A stretch of DNA of 64,000 nt from Desulfobulbaceae bacterium (lineage in GTDB: Bacteria; Desulfobacterota; Desulfobulbia; Desulfobulbales; SURF-16), in NCBI GenBank assembly GCA_020444175.1, contig JAHLLM010000006.1, positions 100,927-164,926 of the forward strand, read 5' to 3'. The position numbers were made by a program, and so were the translations under genes. Shown piece after piece: positions 42,086 to 51,876 of the stretch. The notes under the pieces were generated by a model, which did no database searches, was not told the origin of the DNA, and was given only the letters and a program-made list of their open reading frames with translations. How positions within the stretch are numbered: the first letter of the stretch is position 1; every line of letters starts with the position of its first letter.

Positions 42086-43609
42086 ATGAGTTTTCTGTTT
42101 TCAGAACAAATAGTAAACCCCTTGCAAAACAGATTTTATCAGATTTTTTGTATTACATTTCCGCTAATTTTTTTCTTTATCGGGATATCTGAGGCTTCAT
42201 TTCCTCCATGCGAAGGGGATTTTGATAATGATCAAAATCTGGATGGTTCAGATTTAAGCCTTTTTATCCAGGACTACAATCGGACAGATTGCCATGATAA
42301 CTGCAATGGGGATTTTTATAGTGATGGTGATGTGGATATTGATGATATGAAAATTCTAGCTGCGGATTTTGGAAGGTCAGAATGTTCTATTGTCAATTAT
42401 AAGGTCAACGGATTAAATTTCAGTCCTTATATGGATGGACAGGATCCTAATTTGGGATCAATTATAAGCGAGGAACAGATCCAACAACGCCTGCAAGCTA
42501 TAGCGCCATATACCCTCTGGATTCGCTCCTTTGGGATGACGCATGGTCTTGAGCATATCGGGAGATTAGCGCACGAAATGTCCCTTAAAGCGGCAGTCGG
42601 CGCCTGGTTGGGGAAGGATATGCTTGTTAATTCCCAACAGATGAACAATTTGATTGATGCTGCTCGCAACGGAGATGTGGATTTGGCCATTATTGGAAGC
42701 GAGGTATTACTTCGTGGCGACATGTCTGAAAGCGAATTGCTTTCTTATATAAATCAGTTCAAGGAGGAGGTTCCAGGAATACCTGTCACCACGGCAGACA
42801 TCTATAGCATTTTATTAGCACATCCTGACTTGATGGCAGCATCTGACGTCATCTTTGTAAATTATTACCCATATTGGGAAGGTAAAGATGTGAATTATTC
42901 TGTCGCAAACGTCCATGCCCTTCACCAGGAAATGATGGAGAAAGCAAATGGAAAAGAAGTCATTGTCTCTGAAACAGGGTGGCCAAGCGACGGAGATACT
43001 ATAAATGAAGCTGTACCAACTTTGGACAATGCATGTTTTTATAATTTAAATATCGCCTCCTGGGCTCAAGCAGAAAATGTGAAATATTTTATTTTTGAAG
43101 CTTTTGATGAGACATGGAAAGCAGCTCATGAGGGGCTTCAGGGAGCGCATTGGGGGGTATGGGATAAGGATGGTAATTTAAAAACGTGCATGTCTGATTT
43201 TTTTGAAGGTGTAAAGGTGTCAGACAATTGGACATGCATGGACGTCCCAGGAGGCCCTGGTGATGCAGAAATTGTTTTTTTATATGTTCCTCTCTATGGA
43301 AGTTTCGATAATCTCTCAGGTCAGATATGGCATGTAGATCCAAATGAGTATAAAGTTTCTGTTTATATTAGGATTGGCTCTTCATGGTGGACTAAACCCT
43401 ATTTTGCCGCCCCTTTGACCTCCATAGAATGTGACGGCACTTGGTCTTGTGATATCACAACAGGTGGTATTGACGAGCAGGCAAATACTATTGCAGCCTT
43501 TCTTGTGCCCAAAGAGTATGTGCCTCCTCCAGTTGGTGGAGCGAGTGTTCTCCCTGCTGAGATTTCAGAAAACTCTATTGCTTCTGCTGAAATAACACGG
43601 ACCCCATAA
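42086..43609 (+). CDS. Secreted GH17-like beta-1,3-glucanase with dockerin-type domain
   Basis: 507 residues from the ATG at 42086 (AAGGAG at 42071-42076); signal peptide with hydrophobic FCITFPLIFFFIGISEA. Residues ~45-105 hold two EF-hand-like calcium loops (GDFDNDQNLDGSDLSLF and GDFYSDGDVDIDDMKIL), the layout of a type I dockerin. A TIM-barrel follows, with LWIRSFGMTHGLEHI, AIIGSEVLLRGD (acid/base E) and IVSETGWPSDGD (nucleophile E), the signature of glycoside hydrolase family 17. A C-terminal beta-rich region (~380-490) could bind carbohydrate. Predicted extracellular hydrolysis or remodelling of beta-1,3-glucan. Unusual cargo between origin and transfer genes. Confidence 0.85.
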   Translation: MSFLFSEQIVNPLQNRFYQIFCITFPLIFFFIGISEASFPPCEGDFDNDQNLDGSDLSLFIQDYNRTDCHDNCNGDFYSDGDVDIDDMKILAADFGRSECSIVNYKVNGLNFSPYMDGQDPNLGSIISEEQIQQRLQAIAPYTLWIRSFGMTHGLEHIGRLAHEMSLKAAVGAWLGKDMLVNSQQMNNLIDAARNGDVDLAIIGSEVLLRGDMSESELLSYINQFKEEVPGIPVTTADIYSILLAHPDLMAASDVIFVNYYPYWEGKDVNYSVANVHALHQEMMEKANGKEVIVSETGWPSDGDTINEAVPTLDNACFYNLNIASWAQAENVKYFIFEAFDETWKAAHEGLQGAHWGVWDKDGNLKTCMSDFFEGVKVSDNWTCMDVPGGPGDAEIVFLYVPLYGSFDNLSGQIWHVDPNEYKVSVYIRIGSSWWTKPYFAAPLTSIECDGTWSCDITTGGIDEQANTIAAFLVPKEYVPPPVGGASVLPAEISENSIASAEITRTP

Positions 43610-44162
43610 AACTCTTCATACAAATTTCCCACCAAAAAAGCTGCATTGACTTCTTGTCCCTGGCATGAAAGCTGGGAGATATGAGTTTTCATTATCTTAG
43701 ATTTATTCACCTCAATTTTCTACAAAATAATCTCCCCGAATTCCCCCTCAGGCCCAAATAATGCAAATAATATTTGATACGTTAAAAACAGGCCCCAAAA
43801 TTCATTGTACACTAAAAAATTGACCAAAAAGCATCATGAAGAACCGAACAATTGTTTCTGTTCAGAGACAAATTCAACCCATCGAAAAGGAATTCAGAAA
43901 TCCACCCGGAATTTGTCACACTTTACTAAATAAAAGGTACAGAACTTATTAAAATCCTCAGGTTTTTTTTGCTCTAACATGGGGAGTTTCCGTTGGCAAT
44001 AAGCTCCGCTCCATGACACATTTGTTCGCTTTGAGCCGGAGGTCGAGAATGGGCCAAAGTGTAGCTCGTCGGAGACCGCTGGCGGTGCAGTCTTGCATCT
44101 GATGTTCAGGTTCAGACAGGGAAAGTTGTGGTTGAACTGTGGGGAAAAAATTTAAAAATTAA
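43610..44162. other. Intergenic region with orphan iteron; leading edge of transfer region
   Basis: About 550 bp without a supported gene. It holds one iteron-like copy (43905-43920). From 43990 to 44110 the base composition turns GC-rich compared with both sides (TAGCTCGTCGGAGACCGCTG...), which could be part of an origin of transfer or a decayed gene. Confidence 0.5.
43905..43920 (+). repeat. Orphan iteron copy outside the origin
   Basis: CCCGGAATTTGTCACA followed by CTTT, identical to array copies (e.g. 40535), 2.8 kb from the array and in the same orientation. Confidence 0.85.
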
Positions 44163-44603
44163 ATGAAATATTCTGGTGAAAAAAGATTGAAAACCGCTAT
44201 CCAGATCATAAAAGAGCCTGACTTGCTATGTGATGTTTTGCATGGAAAAAGAGATTCATCTGTTGAAGGGAAAAAGGGTGAAATCCGGCTATATTCTGAT
44301 CAAAAAGTTATCGGTTATTTTATTCAAAATGGCAGCAAATCTCAAATGTTTTTGTTCAGGACAAACTGCAAAAACGGACAACAAAAAATAGGTGGAGTAT
44401 ACCCGAATGTGGACCTGCTTGTTGAAGCAAAATCAAGAGGAAAAGTAACTCGATTAAAGGAAGTCTTATCTTTCCTGGAAAGGTCCGGAGTTAACATTGA
44501 TTCGCTCTCAAATTTATTTTTCCTGCGTTTAAATACCGTCATCTGCGGAAGAGAATTTAGAATAAACCAGTTAAAGCAATTTTTATCAGATGAAGAAGTT
44601 TAG
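44163..44603 (+). CDS. Hypothetical protein preceding traF
   Basis: 146 residues, basic; beta-strand-like KGEIRLYSDQKVIGYFIQN and a helical C-terminus (RINQLKQFLSDEEV). Overlaps the start of traF by 14 bases, which suggests translational coupling. No family recognised. Confidence 0.6.
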   Translation: MKYSGEKRLKTAIQIIKEPDLLCDVLHGKRDSSVEGKKGEIRLYSDQKVIGYFIQNGSKSQMFLFRTNCKNGQQKIGGVYPNVDLLVEAKSRGKVTRLKEVLSFLERSGVNIDSLSNLFFLRLNTVICGREFRINQLKQFLSDEEV

Positions 44604-45093
44604 AGGGCTCATTCTGGGCTGTATCACTTTAGGTTTTATTGTCCTTGTCTCCGTCAAAAATATCCACCCGGAATTTGTCGTCAATATGACCGAAAGTATG
44701 CCTGTAGGGCTCTATTTTGTGGTGAAGAATTCCAGTCCTGTACATGGAGATATTGTCGTCTTTCCCCCTCCTGAAATGACAAGAAAAATGATCTATCAAC
44801 GACATTGGTTGCCGAGAAAAAGGGGTTTTTTATTGAAACCGGTCATCGCTCTTCCAGGAGATTATGTCTGCACAAATGATGATGAGTTTGTTGTCAATGA
44901 CGAGAGTTTTGGAAATATCTTGGAAGAGGACAGGAAAGGGCGGGAACTGCCAAAATTTACTTATTGTGACACGGTGAATGACGAGGAAATTTTCGTTGGA
45001 GTCAACAAGGAAAACAGCTTTGACTCACGTTATTTTGGCCCTCTCTCTAGCAAGGAAATAGTCGGAAGAGCCATGCCCGTTATTACCTGGTGA
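44590..45093 (+). CDS. traF: TraF-like conjugative transfer signal peptidase (S26 family)
   Basis: 167 residues; one N-terminal membrane helix (LILGCITLGFIVLVSV), the S26 Ser box TESMPVGLYFVV (catalytic Ser near 37), and KPVIALPGDYVC carrying the general-base Lys region near 91, with a C-terminal SRYFGPLSSKEIVGRAMPVI. In RP4-type systems TraF cuts and circularises the TrbC pilin, and trbC is present here at 51289. An iteron-like stretch lies inside the gene (44667-44682). Confidence 0.85.
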   Translation: MKKFRGLILGCITLGFIVLVSVKNIHPEFVVNMTESMPVGLYFVVKNSSPVHGDIVVFPPPEMTRKMIYQRHWLPRKRGFLLKPVIALPGDYVCTNDDEFVVNDESFGNILEEDRKGRELPKFTYCDTVNDEEIFVGVNKENSFDSRYFGPLSSKEIVGRAMPVITW

Positions 45094-45380
45094 AACGAAA
45101 ATTTTTCCTATTTGAGTTTATGGGTTCGGAGTGGAGCAAAGGGGGACAAAGGGGCTCAAAAAAACGTCATGGAGTCAGAAGGGGTTTAGAGAGAGGTTGA
45201 GGTGGGTCAAAGAGGAGCAGAAGGGATTTTAATTAGGGCAAGATAAACCTAAGGCACTGTGAACTTTTCAAGTTCCCGTTTCCCTTAGGAAAAATACGGA
45301 GCCGACGGTGCGGCGATAGGCACCAGCTGGTTTATAAGTCTTTGTAATATTGCATTAAAAATAGGCGAGAGAGGGTGTAA
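45094..45380. promoter_or_regulatory. Candidate oriT / control region before the relaxase gene
   Basis: Contains nested inverted repeats: CCTAAGG (45248-45254) with CCTTAGG (45283-45289), inside it GAACTT-ttc-AAGTTC (45261-45275), then GGTGC (45307-45311) with GCACC (45320-45324). The position beside the relaxase gene is where oriT usually lies. No exact known nick motif was recognised. Confidence 0.35.
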
Positions 45381-47375
45381 ATGGCAAGAATACTTAAATT
45401 TGATGATGGATCAGACCTCCCCCTGATCGAACCGGAAATGTGGAGCGGCTGCAAATCTGACAACGCCCCCTCTATGAAGAAATTGATGGTGAAAAATTTG
45501 TCTCTACTGGGCAAAACAGGAGCTGTTCCCGGCAAGGGAATCCGGGGCGGCAATCCAGCCAGGGGGAGCCGGGCCGCTGCCACCCGAACACCATCACTTT
45601 CAGCACGCCGTGTCATCATTAAGGCCAGGGTCGTCAAGATGACAAATGGAGACATGAAATCAGTAGACCTGCATCTAAAATATATCAAACGTGATGGTGT
45701 CGGAATTGAAGGAGAAGAAGGGCGTTTGTTTGGTGAAAATAGAGACGCATTTTCCGAATCAGAATTGAGCTCCCATTTGCATAATGAACAGCACCAGTTT
45801 CGCTTCATCGTTTCTCCTGAAGATGCCTATGAAATTGATCTGGAAAAATTCACCAGAGATCTGATGCAACAGGCCCAAAAGGATTTAGGGAAACAGCTTA
45901 TCTGGGGTGCGGTATGTCATCACAATACAGACAACCCGCACGTCCATATTGTGGTCAGAGGTGTTGACAGGGATGGAGAGCAGTTGTGGATTGATCGAGA
46001 ATACATTTCGAATGGTTTCAGGAACAGAGCAAGAGAAATAGTTACCAAAGAACTTGGCTGCCGTACTGAATGGGAAATTGAACAGTCCATTAACAATGAA
46101 ATAAGGCAGGAAAGATTCACCTCACTTGACAGGCAATTAACCGGAAGATTGGAGGGGGGGAAAGAATTACACTTTGCTCATTATGACATGAACGATCCTG
46201 GAAGATTCCAGGATGCCAGACTGATGAGTCGCATTGAAAAGCTCAAGGAAATAGGTCTTGTATTTGATCGTGGCCCTCGGAAGTTTGAGTTTGTCAATGG
46301 CTGGCAAGAGCAACTTAAGATTATGGGCAGACGTGGTGACATCATTAAAACAATTCACGCGGAAATGGGGCGGAACGATACCGGCCGATACCACATTTTT
46401 GATCCTAAAAATAACACTGTTGATATTGAAGGCAATGTCGCGAGAATTGGTCTCGTTGATGAACTGTCCGATAGAAAATTCTGCATCATCGAAAAAACCA
46501 ACGGCGATATCCATTATCTTCCTGAAAAAGCAATAACAAAAGAGATCTTTTCCCATATCAGCGAAGGGCAGATCGTCAGGATCAGAACTGAACAGAGTTC
46601 CTGGCTGAAAGCTGCTGATAAAAACATTGCGGATATTGCCAGAGCAAACGGCAATATTTATTCAGTAAAACAGCACCTCAAAACACTTCCCGCCCAGCAT
46701 GTCAGAGTGAAGGGGAGGGCAGTTGAAAGGAGGGATTATGTCGAGTCCCATCAAAGAAGAGTGCAGCGGCTCTGTCGCTTCGGTCTGGCCCAGGATGTTG
46801 ACGATGGAAAGTTCCTTGTTGCAGACAATTTGGAAAAGGAACTCGCATCCAGAGATAAAACACACCCAAATAAAAATCTCAAAATAGAAATTATTTCATC
46901 AATGCGGCTTGACGAAATGGTGCAATATCCGGGACGGACCTGGCTTGATTTTCATACAGCCGACCTTGACGCAACAACTCTTGCAAAACACGGGTTTGGT
47001 CACCAGGTCAACAAATTTGCCCACCAAAGAGCTGAATACGTTCGGGAACTTGGCATCGATCCTGCAGATCCAGCCAGAGCAAAAAAACTTGATAAGATTC
47101 AAGCTATTAATCTGGTTGGAGATGAAATGGTGAAAGCTGGTTATGAGTATGTACATTTGGAGTCAAATTCCGAGTTCACAGGCAAAGTCCATCCTGTGGT
47201 TCATGTCTGGAAACGCAAGAAATATCTCATAATTGATAATGCACGCTCCAAGCAGTTTACCATAGTTCCATGGCAACAGGATTTTGAGTCGTTGCTGGCC
47301 AGAAAAGTACAGCTTTCAATGGACGTCAATTCCCGTTTTAAGATAAAGGCTATGGGACTGGATCTGTCACGGTAA
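45381..47375 (+). CDS. VirD2/DUF3363-type relaxase (MOBP-like)
   Basis: 664 residues; nicks oriT and pilots the strand into the recipient. The nuclease domain is in residues ~75-290, with a catalytic Tyr probably in VDLHLKYIKRDG near 95 and the metal-binding H-triad HHNTDNPHVHIVVRG near 178. The N-terminal basic stretch (GAVPGKGIRGGNPARGSRAA) is typical of RlxS-type relaxases. The C-terminal half (residues ~430-660) is a DUF3363-like domain with YSVKQHLKTLPAQHVRVKGR, VQRLCRFGLAQDVDDGKFLV and WLDFHTAD. It is followed 4 bases later by the coupling protein gene. Confidence 0.92.
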   Translation: MARILKFDDGSDLPLIEPEMWSGCKSDNAPSMKKLMVKNLSLLGKTGAVPGKGIRGGNPARGSRAAATRTPSLSARRVIIKARVVKMTNGDMKSVDLHLKYIKRDGVGIEGEEGRLFGENRDAFSESELSSHLHNEQHQFRFIVSPEDAYEIDLEKFTRDLMQQAQKDLGKQLIWGAVCHHNTDNPHVHIVVRGVDRDGEQLWIDREYISNGFRNRAREIVTKELGCRTEWEIEQSINNEIRQERFTSLDRQLTGRLEGGKELHFAHYDMNDPGRFQDARLMSRIEKLKEIGLVFDRGPRKFEFVNGWQEQLKIMGRRGDIIKTIHAEMGRNDTGRYHIFDPKNNTVDIEGNVARIGLVDELSDRKFCIIEKTNGDIHYLPEKAITKEIFSHISEGQIVRIRTEQSSWLKAADKNIADIARANGNIYSVKQHLKTLPAQHVRVKGRAVERRDYVESHQRRVQRLCRFGLAQDVDDGKFLVADNLEKELASRDKTHPNKNLKIEIISSMRLDEMVQYPGRTWLDFHTADLDATTLAKHGFGHQVNKFAHQRAEYVRELGIDPADPARAKKLDKIQAINLVGDEMVKAGYEYVHLESNSEFTGKVHPVVHVWKRKKYLIIDNARSKQFTIVPWQQDFESLLARKVQLSMDVNSRFKIKAMGLDLSR

Positions 47376-47379
47376 TTCT

Positions 47380-49524
47380 ATGGCTGATAGATATAGATTC
47401 AGGAAAATTAATATTTTCTATGGTCATATTGCTGTTGGTGTCGGCTTTTCGCTCCTGGGGTTATGGCTGGCTACCCAATACTGTGCGTATGCTCTTGGCT
47501 ACCAGCCGCAGCTTGGCCATGTTATTGGCACTGTCCAGGGACATCCAGTTTACCAACCCTGGGCCTGGTGGTTGTGGGCCTATCATTACGAACCCTATGC
47601 CCCTTGGGTTTTTGTGAGAGCAAGTTGGATCACCTATGGCAGTTTTGCTGTGATGAGTTGTTGTATGATCGCCCTTGCCATCAGGCGTGCACGTAAAGAG
47701 AAAACAAGCGGGGCCTATGGTACAGCCCGCTGGGCGAATAATAACGAACTTGAACAGGCTGGGTTTTTCTCATCAAAAGGAGTTTTTCTTGGCCAGACCG
47801 ATGATGCCCGATTTGAACAGAAATTAGATACTAACGATGACGTCAAACTGATCCAGAAGAAGGCGGGCAAGAACTTTATCCGTCACAACGGGCCTGAGCA
47901 TGTTATTGCCTTTGCGCCGACCAGGTCAGGGAAGGGCGTTGGTCTTGTTGTCCCAACTCTGCTGAGCTGGACAGAATCCGTCCTTGTATATGATATTAAA
48001 AAGGAGAATTGGAATATCACCTCCGGGTGGAGAAGTAAATTCTCACATTGCCTCTGCTTTGAACCGACCTCTCCGGACTCAGTCAAATACAACCCCTTGC
48101 TTGAAATCAGGCAGGGAGTGAATGAGGTCCGTGATGTCCAGAATATTGCCGATATTCTCGTAGATCCGGAAGGCGGAAAAGAGCGGAAAGACCACTGGGA
48201 AAAAACGGGTCATTCTCTGCTTGTTGCCGCTATCCTGCACGTTCTCTATGCAGAAAAAGAAAAGAGCCTAAATGGTGTTGCTCGGTTTTTGGCAAATCCA
48301 GAACGAGACATCCATCAAACCATTGCCGTAATGATGCGGACTAACCATCTTGAAACTGGACCGCATCCAGTTGTTGCCTCTTCGGCAAGAGAACTGATGA
48401 ACAAGGCTGAAAACGAATTGTCCGGCGTGGTGTCAACAGCCATGTCTTTTCTTGGTCTGTACCGGGATCCTGTGATTGCAAGGAATACGTCCTCAAGCGA
48501 CTTCTCCATATCTGACCTCCTGGGAGCGGAAAGGCCGGTAAGTCTTTATCTCGTAGTCCCTCCAAGTGATGCGGAAAGAATCCGGCCTTTAATACGTCTG
48601 GTTCTCAACCAAATTGGACGCAGGTTGACAGAATCCGTGGAATTTGGAGAGCAGGGGCGGCCTGCAACAAACCATAAGCTTCTTTTCATGCTTGATGAAT
48701 TCCCAACATTGGGCAGGCTTTCTTTCTTTGAAAGTGAGCTTGCTTATATGGCTGGCTACGGTATCAAGGCATATTTGATTGCCCAGAGTTTGAATCAGAT
48801 TGAGAAGGCATACGGCCCGAACAACTCGATTCTCGATAACTGCCATATCCGGATCACCTATGGAGCTCTTGATGAAAGAACTGCCCAGAGAATCAGCAAA
48901 CTTCTGGGTGAAAAAACAGAAACACGAAGACAGCTCAATCTGGCGGGCAACAGGCTCGCTCCGTGGCTCGGTCATATCATGGAATCAGAGCAGGAGAGTG
49001 CCCGCCAACTCCTGACCCCTGGTGAAGTGTTGCAGCTCCCCAATGATGATGTCCTGATTATGGTTGGCGGCATGGCTCCTTACAGAGGGAAAAAGATAAC
49101 CTATTATCAGGATGCTCGTTTTGCAGGACGTGCATTTCTGGAGGCTCCTGAACCAGCTACAGAATTACTTCCTTCCCGAGTAAGCAACTGGTGCAAGACC
49201 CTTGTAAATGAAGATACAAACCTCCCTGAAAAATCAGGAGATTATGGGCAAAGTCAGGCAGATGGAAACTCTGGCGGTCCGGGAAAAAACTCCTATGAAA
49301 AAGGGGAAAGTCTGGATCGAAATTTCCACGTTGCTGCCTCGGCAGAAGGACGGAAGAGAAGACAATTTAGAGAACAAAAAATAGCAAAATCGGTTGAAAA
49401 AGAGACTCTCATTTTGACTGAAAAAACAAAAATTGGTCAACAAAAAGCCCAACAGAAGGATGTCTCAATAGGGCGACAAATTGAAATGAACCGAGAAGAA
49501 AACGGAGGAGGTTTGCCACTGTGA
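47380..49524 (+). CDS. traG: VirD4/TraG-type coupling protein
   Basis: 714 residues; inner-membrane ATPase that hands the relaxase-DNA complex to the secretion channel. Two N-terminal transmembrane helices (HIAVGVGFSLLGLWLATQY and SFAVMSCCMIALAIRRA), Walker A FAPTRSGKGVGLVVPTLL near residue 184, Walker B LLFMLDEFPTLGRL near 430 and AYLIAQSLNQIEKAYG after it. The last ~100 residues are hydrophilic and charged, as in RP4 TraG relatives. Its stop overlaps the start of the CopG-like gene by 4 bases. Confidence 0.95.
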   Translation: MADRYRFRKINIFYGHIAVGVGFSLLGLWLATQYCAYALGYQPQLGHVIGTVQGHPVYQPWAWWLWAYHYEPYAPWVFVRASWITYGSFAVMSCCMIALAIRRARKEKTSGAYGTARWANNNELEQAGFFSSKGVFLGQTDDARFEQKLDTNDDVKLIQKKAGKNFIRHNGPEHVIAFAPTRSGKGVGLVVPTLLSWTESVLVYDIKKENWNITSGWRSKFSHCLCFEPTSPDSVKYNPLLEIRQGVNEVRDVQNIADILVDPEGGKERKDHWEKTGHSLLVAAILHVLYAEKEKSLNGVARFLANPERDIHQTIAVMMRTNHLETGPHPVVASSARELMNKAENELSGVVSTAMSFLGLYRDPVIARNTSSSDFSISDLLGAERPVSLYLVVPPSDAERIRPLIRLVLNQIGRRLTESVEFGEQGRPATNHKLLFMLDEFPTLGRLSFFESELAYMAGYGIKAYLIAQSLNQIEKAYGPNNSILDNCHIRITYGALDERTAQRISKLLGEKTETRRQLNLAGNRLAPWLGHIMESEQESARQLLTPGEVLQLPNDDVLIMVGGMAPYRGKKITYYQDARFAGRAFLEAPEPATELLPSRVSNWCKTLVNEDTNLPEKSGDYGQSQADGNSGGPGKNSYEKGESLDRNFHVAASAEGRKRRQFREQKIAKSVEKETLILTEKTKIGQQKAQQKDVSIGRQIEMNREENGGGLPL

Positions 49525-49973
49525 GAAAATTACCAAAACAGAAAATTTATCCCTTTTTATCTGGGGAGTTGTGTCGTCGATTTAAGACATATTGCCGGGC
49601 AAAAGGTTTGACAGAATCAAGTGTTGTTGAGGCTGCTTTGCAGGAATATCTCGATGACAGCAAAGATATAAATCTCCTGTACAGGAGACTTGATCGGCAG
49701 AATAGAGCCCTGGGGAGAATGGAAAGAGACCTGAATGTTTTGAGTGAATTCATGGCTGTTTTTATCCAGGTCTGGTTTGCATATACACCTCAGTTGCCGG
49801 AGGAAGAAAAGCCCGCTGCCCAGCGTCTGGCCATGGGACGTTACCGTCAGTTTGTTGCACATGTTGCAGACGCTGTGGGAAACGGAAAACGATTTATTGA
49901 TGATTTTGTCAGTGAGCCCATAGCGGATGATGAGGAATTGAAAAGTGTTCTGGAGGCGGCTGGTGGCCAATAA
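49521..49973 (+). CDS. CopG/ribbon-helix-helix-like protein between traG and trbB
   Basis: 150 residues from the GTG at 49521 with GGAGGAGG upstream; overlaps traG by 4 bases (GTGA). N-terminal ribbon-helix-helix-like segment (KIYPFLSGELCRRFKTYCRA then LTESSVVEAALQEYL). The rest is helical. CopG-like genes occupy this place in many Trb loci, probably as transfer repressors or as relaxosome accessory factors. Confidence 0.75.
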   Translation: MRKLPKQKIYPFLSGELCRRFKTYCRAKGLTESSVVEAALQEYLDDSKDINLLYRRLDRQNRALGRMERDLNVLSEFMAVFIQVWFAYTPQLPEEEKPAAQRLAMGRYRQFVAHVADAVGNGKRFIDDFVSEPIADDEELKSVLEAAGGQ

Positions 49974-50913
49974 TACGCTGGCAACAGTGCGCCGTTATGC
50001 TGCTCTTGAAGCAGCTCTCCAGCCCGTGCATGATTATCTTGAAAATGATGCGGTTATTGAAATTATGCTGAACGCGGATGGCCGTGTATGGGTGGATATG
50101 GCCGGAGAAGGACTCGTTCAGTCCAATGTTGTCATGGGATCAGACGAGGCAGAGCGTGTTATCCGTCTTTGTGCCTCGGCCATGAATACGGAAGTCAACG
50201 AGAGGCAACCGTCCCTTGCGGCAAAATTGCCTGTCTGGGGATACCGTGTTCAGGCCGCTGTTCCGCCTATTGTTGAGGCTCCGGTTTTTGCTTTTCGGAA
50301 ACCTTCAAAAAGGGTCTTTTCTTTGGAAGACTATGTCGCCAGCGACATTTTAAGCAGTAAACATGCTGATATCATAGTCAGTGCAGTGCAGGAGAGGCGG
50401 AATATCCTCATTGGAGGAGGTGCAGGTTCAGGGAAAACTACTTTGGCGAACTCCATTCTGCAATGTGTGGCGGCAACGCATGATCGCCTATATATCATTG
50501 AAGATAACCCCGAACTACAATGTACAGCTGCTAACAAAGTCCAGATATTTGTTCAGTCTGGTTATACCTTCCAAAACGCTGTCATGGATGCCCTTCGTTT
50601 TCGGCCGGACAGAATCATTGTCGGTGAGGTCAGGGATGGTGCGGCCTTAGATTTACTTAAAACCTGGAATACCGGACATCCTGGTGGTCTTGCGACAATC
50701 CATGCCAATGATCCTCGTGCCATGCTTGAAAGGCTAGGTCAACTTATTGAAGAAGTAATACCACAAGCACCACGTTATCTCATCGCTGAAGCTGTCGACC
50801 TATGCATACACATTTCAAGAGATGTTCATGCTCCTGCCGGCAGAATCGTCAATGCAATTGCTCAAGTGAATGGTTTGACTGAATCAGGAGCCTGGGACAT
50901 GAAGTTCCTCTGA
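49963..50913 (+). CDS. trbB: TrbB, VirB11-type secretion ATPase
   Basis: 316 residues from the GTG at 49963, six bases after GGAGG; another GTG at 49945 is also possible. N-terminal domain with VIEIMLNADGRVWVD, then Walker A IGGGAGSGKTTLANSIL near residue 148, the Asp box YIIEDNPELQC, Walker B IIVGEVRDGAALDLL and the His box NTGHPGGLATIHAND. Cytoplasmic hexameric ATPase powering assembly and substrate transfer. Confidence 0.95.
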   Translation: MANNTLATVRRYAALEAALQPVHDYLENDAVIEIMLNADGRVWVDMAGEGLVQSNVVMGSDEAERVIRLCASAMNTEVNERQPSLAAKLPVWGYRVQAAVPPIVEAPVFAFRKPSKRVFSLEDYVASDILSSKHADIIVSAVQERRNILIGGGAGSGKTTLANSILQCVAATHDRLYIIEDNPELQCTAANKVQIFVQSGYTFQNAVMDALRFRPDRIIVGEVRDGAALDLLKTWNTGHPGGLATIHANDPRAMLERLGQLIEEVIPQAPRYLIAEAVDLCIHISRDVHAPAGRIVNAIAQVNGLTESGAWDMKFL

Positions 50914-51288
50914 TTTTTTTGAGATGTCCTATCTGTTTGTTTCTGTGTAGTTCCTTCAAAATGATGTTTCGTATCTGAAGAAAAATTATTCGTTTTTTTC
51001 AACGAGTTCACATGGTTCGGAAGCATATTTGCATAGCGGGGATCCCATAGTTGAATCGCAGAAGATGTGAAAATCTTTCATCGCCAGAGGCGTTGGCTAA
51101 TCGCTTAGAGACTTTTACTCATTAACTTGTGTCTGCCAAGAAATGAGGATTTTTGATCGAGTTCAAGGACTGTGAAAAAAATTACCGGAGACATATGTCC
51201 TATATCCAGAGGATAATTTTTTAAGCATGACGCAGAAATCGGGGAAAAGACCATTTGCAGTCAGACGCTAATTTATTTCGGAGCATAC
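50914..51288. other. Intergenic region before trbC
   Basis: 375 bp with no supported gene; it splits the transfer operon between trbB and trbC and presumably contains the promoter of trbC onward. No clear palindrome. Confidence 0.45.
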
Positions 51289-51606
51289 ATGAAAGAATTG
51301 AAAAAGATTGTTCCTTTATTGGTGTTCGTCAATCTGCTGCTCGTAGCAGGTGATGCAATTGCTTCTACATCAACAGGTATGCCGTGGGAGGGTCCCCTTT
51401 CACAACTCCTCACCAGTCTTGAAGGACCGGTTGCACGAGTCCTTGGTGCTGTATCGATCATTGCACTCGGTTTGGGTTTAGCCTTTTCCGAGGGCGGCTC
51501 CTTTATGAAGAAAGCTCTCTGGGTTGCCATGGGCCTTTCAATTGCCTTTAACGCAACGTCCTGGGGTCTTTCTTTTTTTGGATTTGGCGGGGGGCTGCTT
51601 GTATGA
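51289..51606 (+). CDS. trbC: TrbC, VirB2-like conjugative pilin
   Basis: 105 residues: a leader (MKELKKIVPLLVFVNLLLVAGDAIAS), then two hydrophobic helices (VARVLGAVSIIALGLGLAFS and MKKALWVAMGLSIAFNATS) separated by a short polar EGGSFMKK loop. This is the TrbC/VirB2 layout; TraF would process it. Confidence 0.9.
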   Translation: MKELKKIVPLLVFVNLLLVAGDAIASTSTGMPWEGPLSQLLTSLEGPVARVLGAVSIIALGLGLAFSEGGSFMKKALWVAMGLSIAFNATSWGLSFFGFGGGLLV

Positions 51607-51866
51607 TCGGAAGACGATCAGAAGGTTTATCCGTAACAGTCCACCGGTCGCTGGTAGAAAGAATCCTCTTGGCAGGGATTCCCCGCAATGTTTGTTTCAT
51701 CCTCTGGACGACAATAACCTCGATGGCTTTTGGGCTTCGACAGCTGTGGGTCATCCCTTTTGGGATTGGTATTCATTTTGTTCTTCGTCTTGCTACAGAG
51801 AAAGATCCTTTTTTCTTTGAAGTGTTTCTGCAGGATATGAAGAACCCGGACCGTTTTGACGTATAG
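51603..51866 (+). CDS. trbD: TrbD, VirB3-like
   Basis: 87 residues; overlaps trbC by 4 bases. One or two membrane helices (NVCFILWTTITSMAFG, LWVIPFGIGIHFVLR) and the terminal RLATEKDPFFFEVFLQDM motif of VirB3/TrbD proteins. Inner-membrane partner of TrbE. Confidence 0.9.
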   Translation: MIGRRSEGLSVTVHRSLVERILLAGIPRNVCFILWTTITSMAFGLRQLWVIPFGIGIHFVLRLATEKDPFFFEVFLQDMKNPDRFDV

Positions 51867-51876
51867 GAGATCTGTC

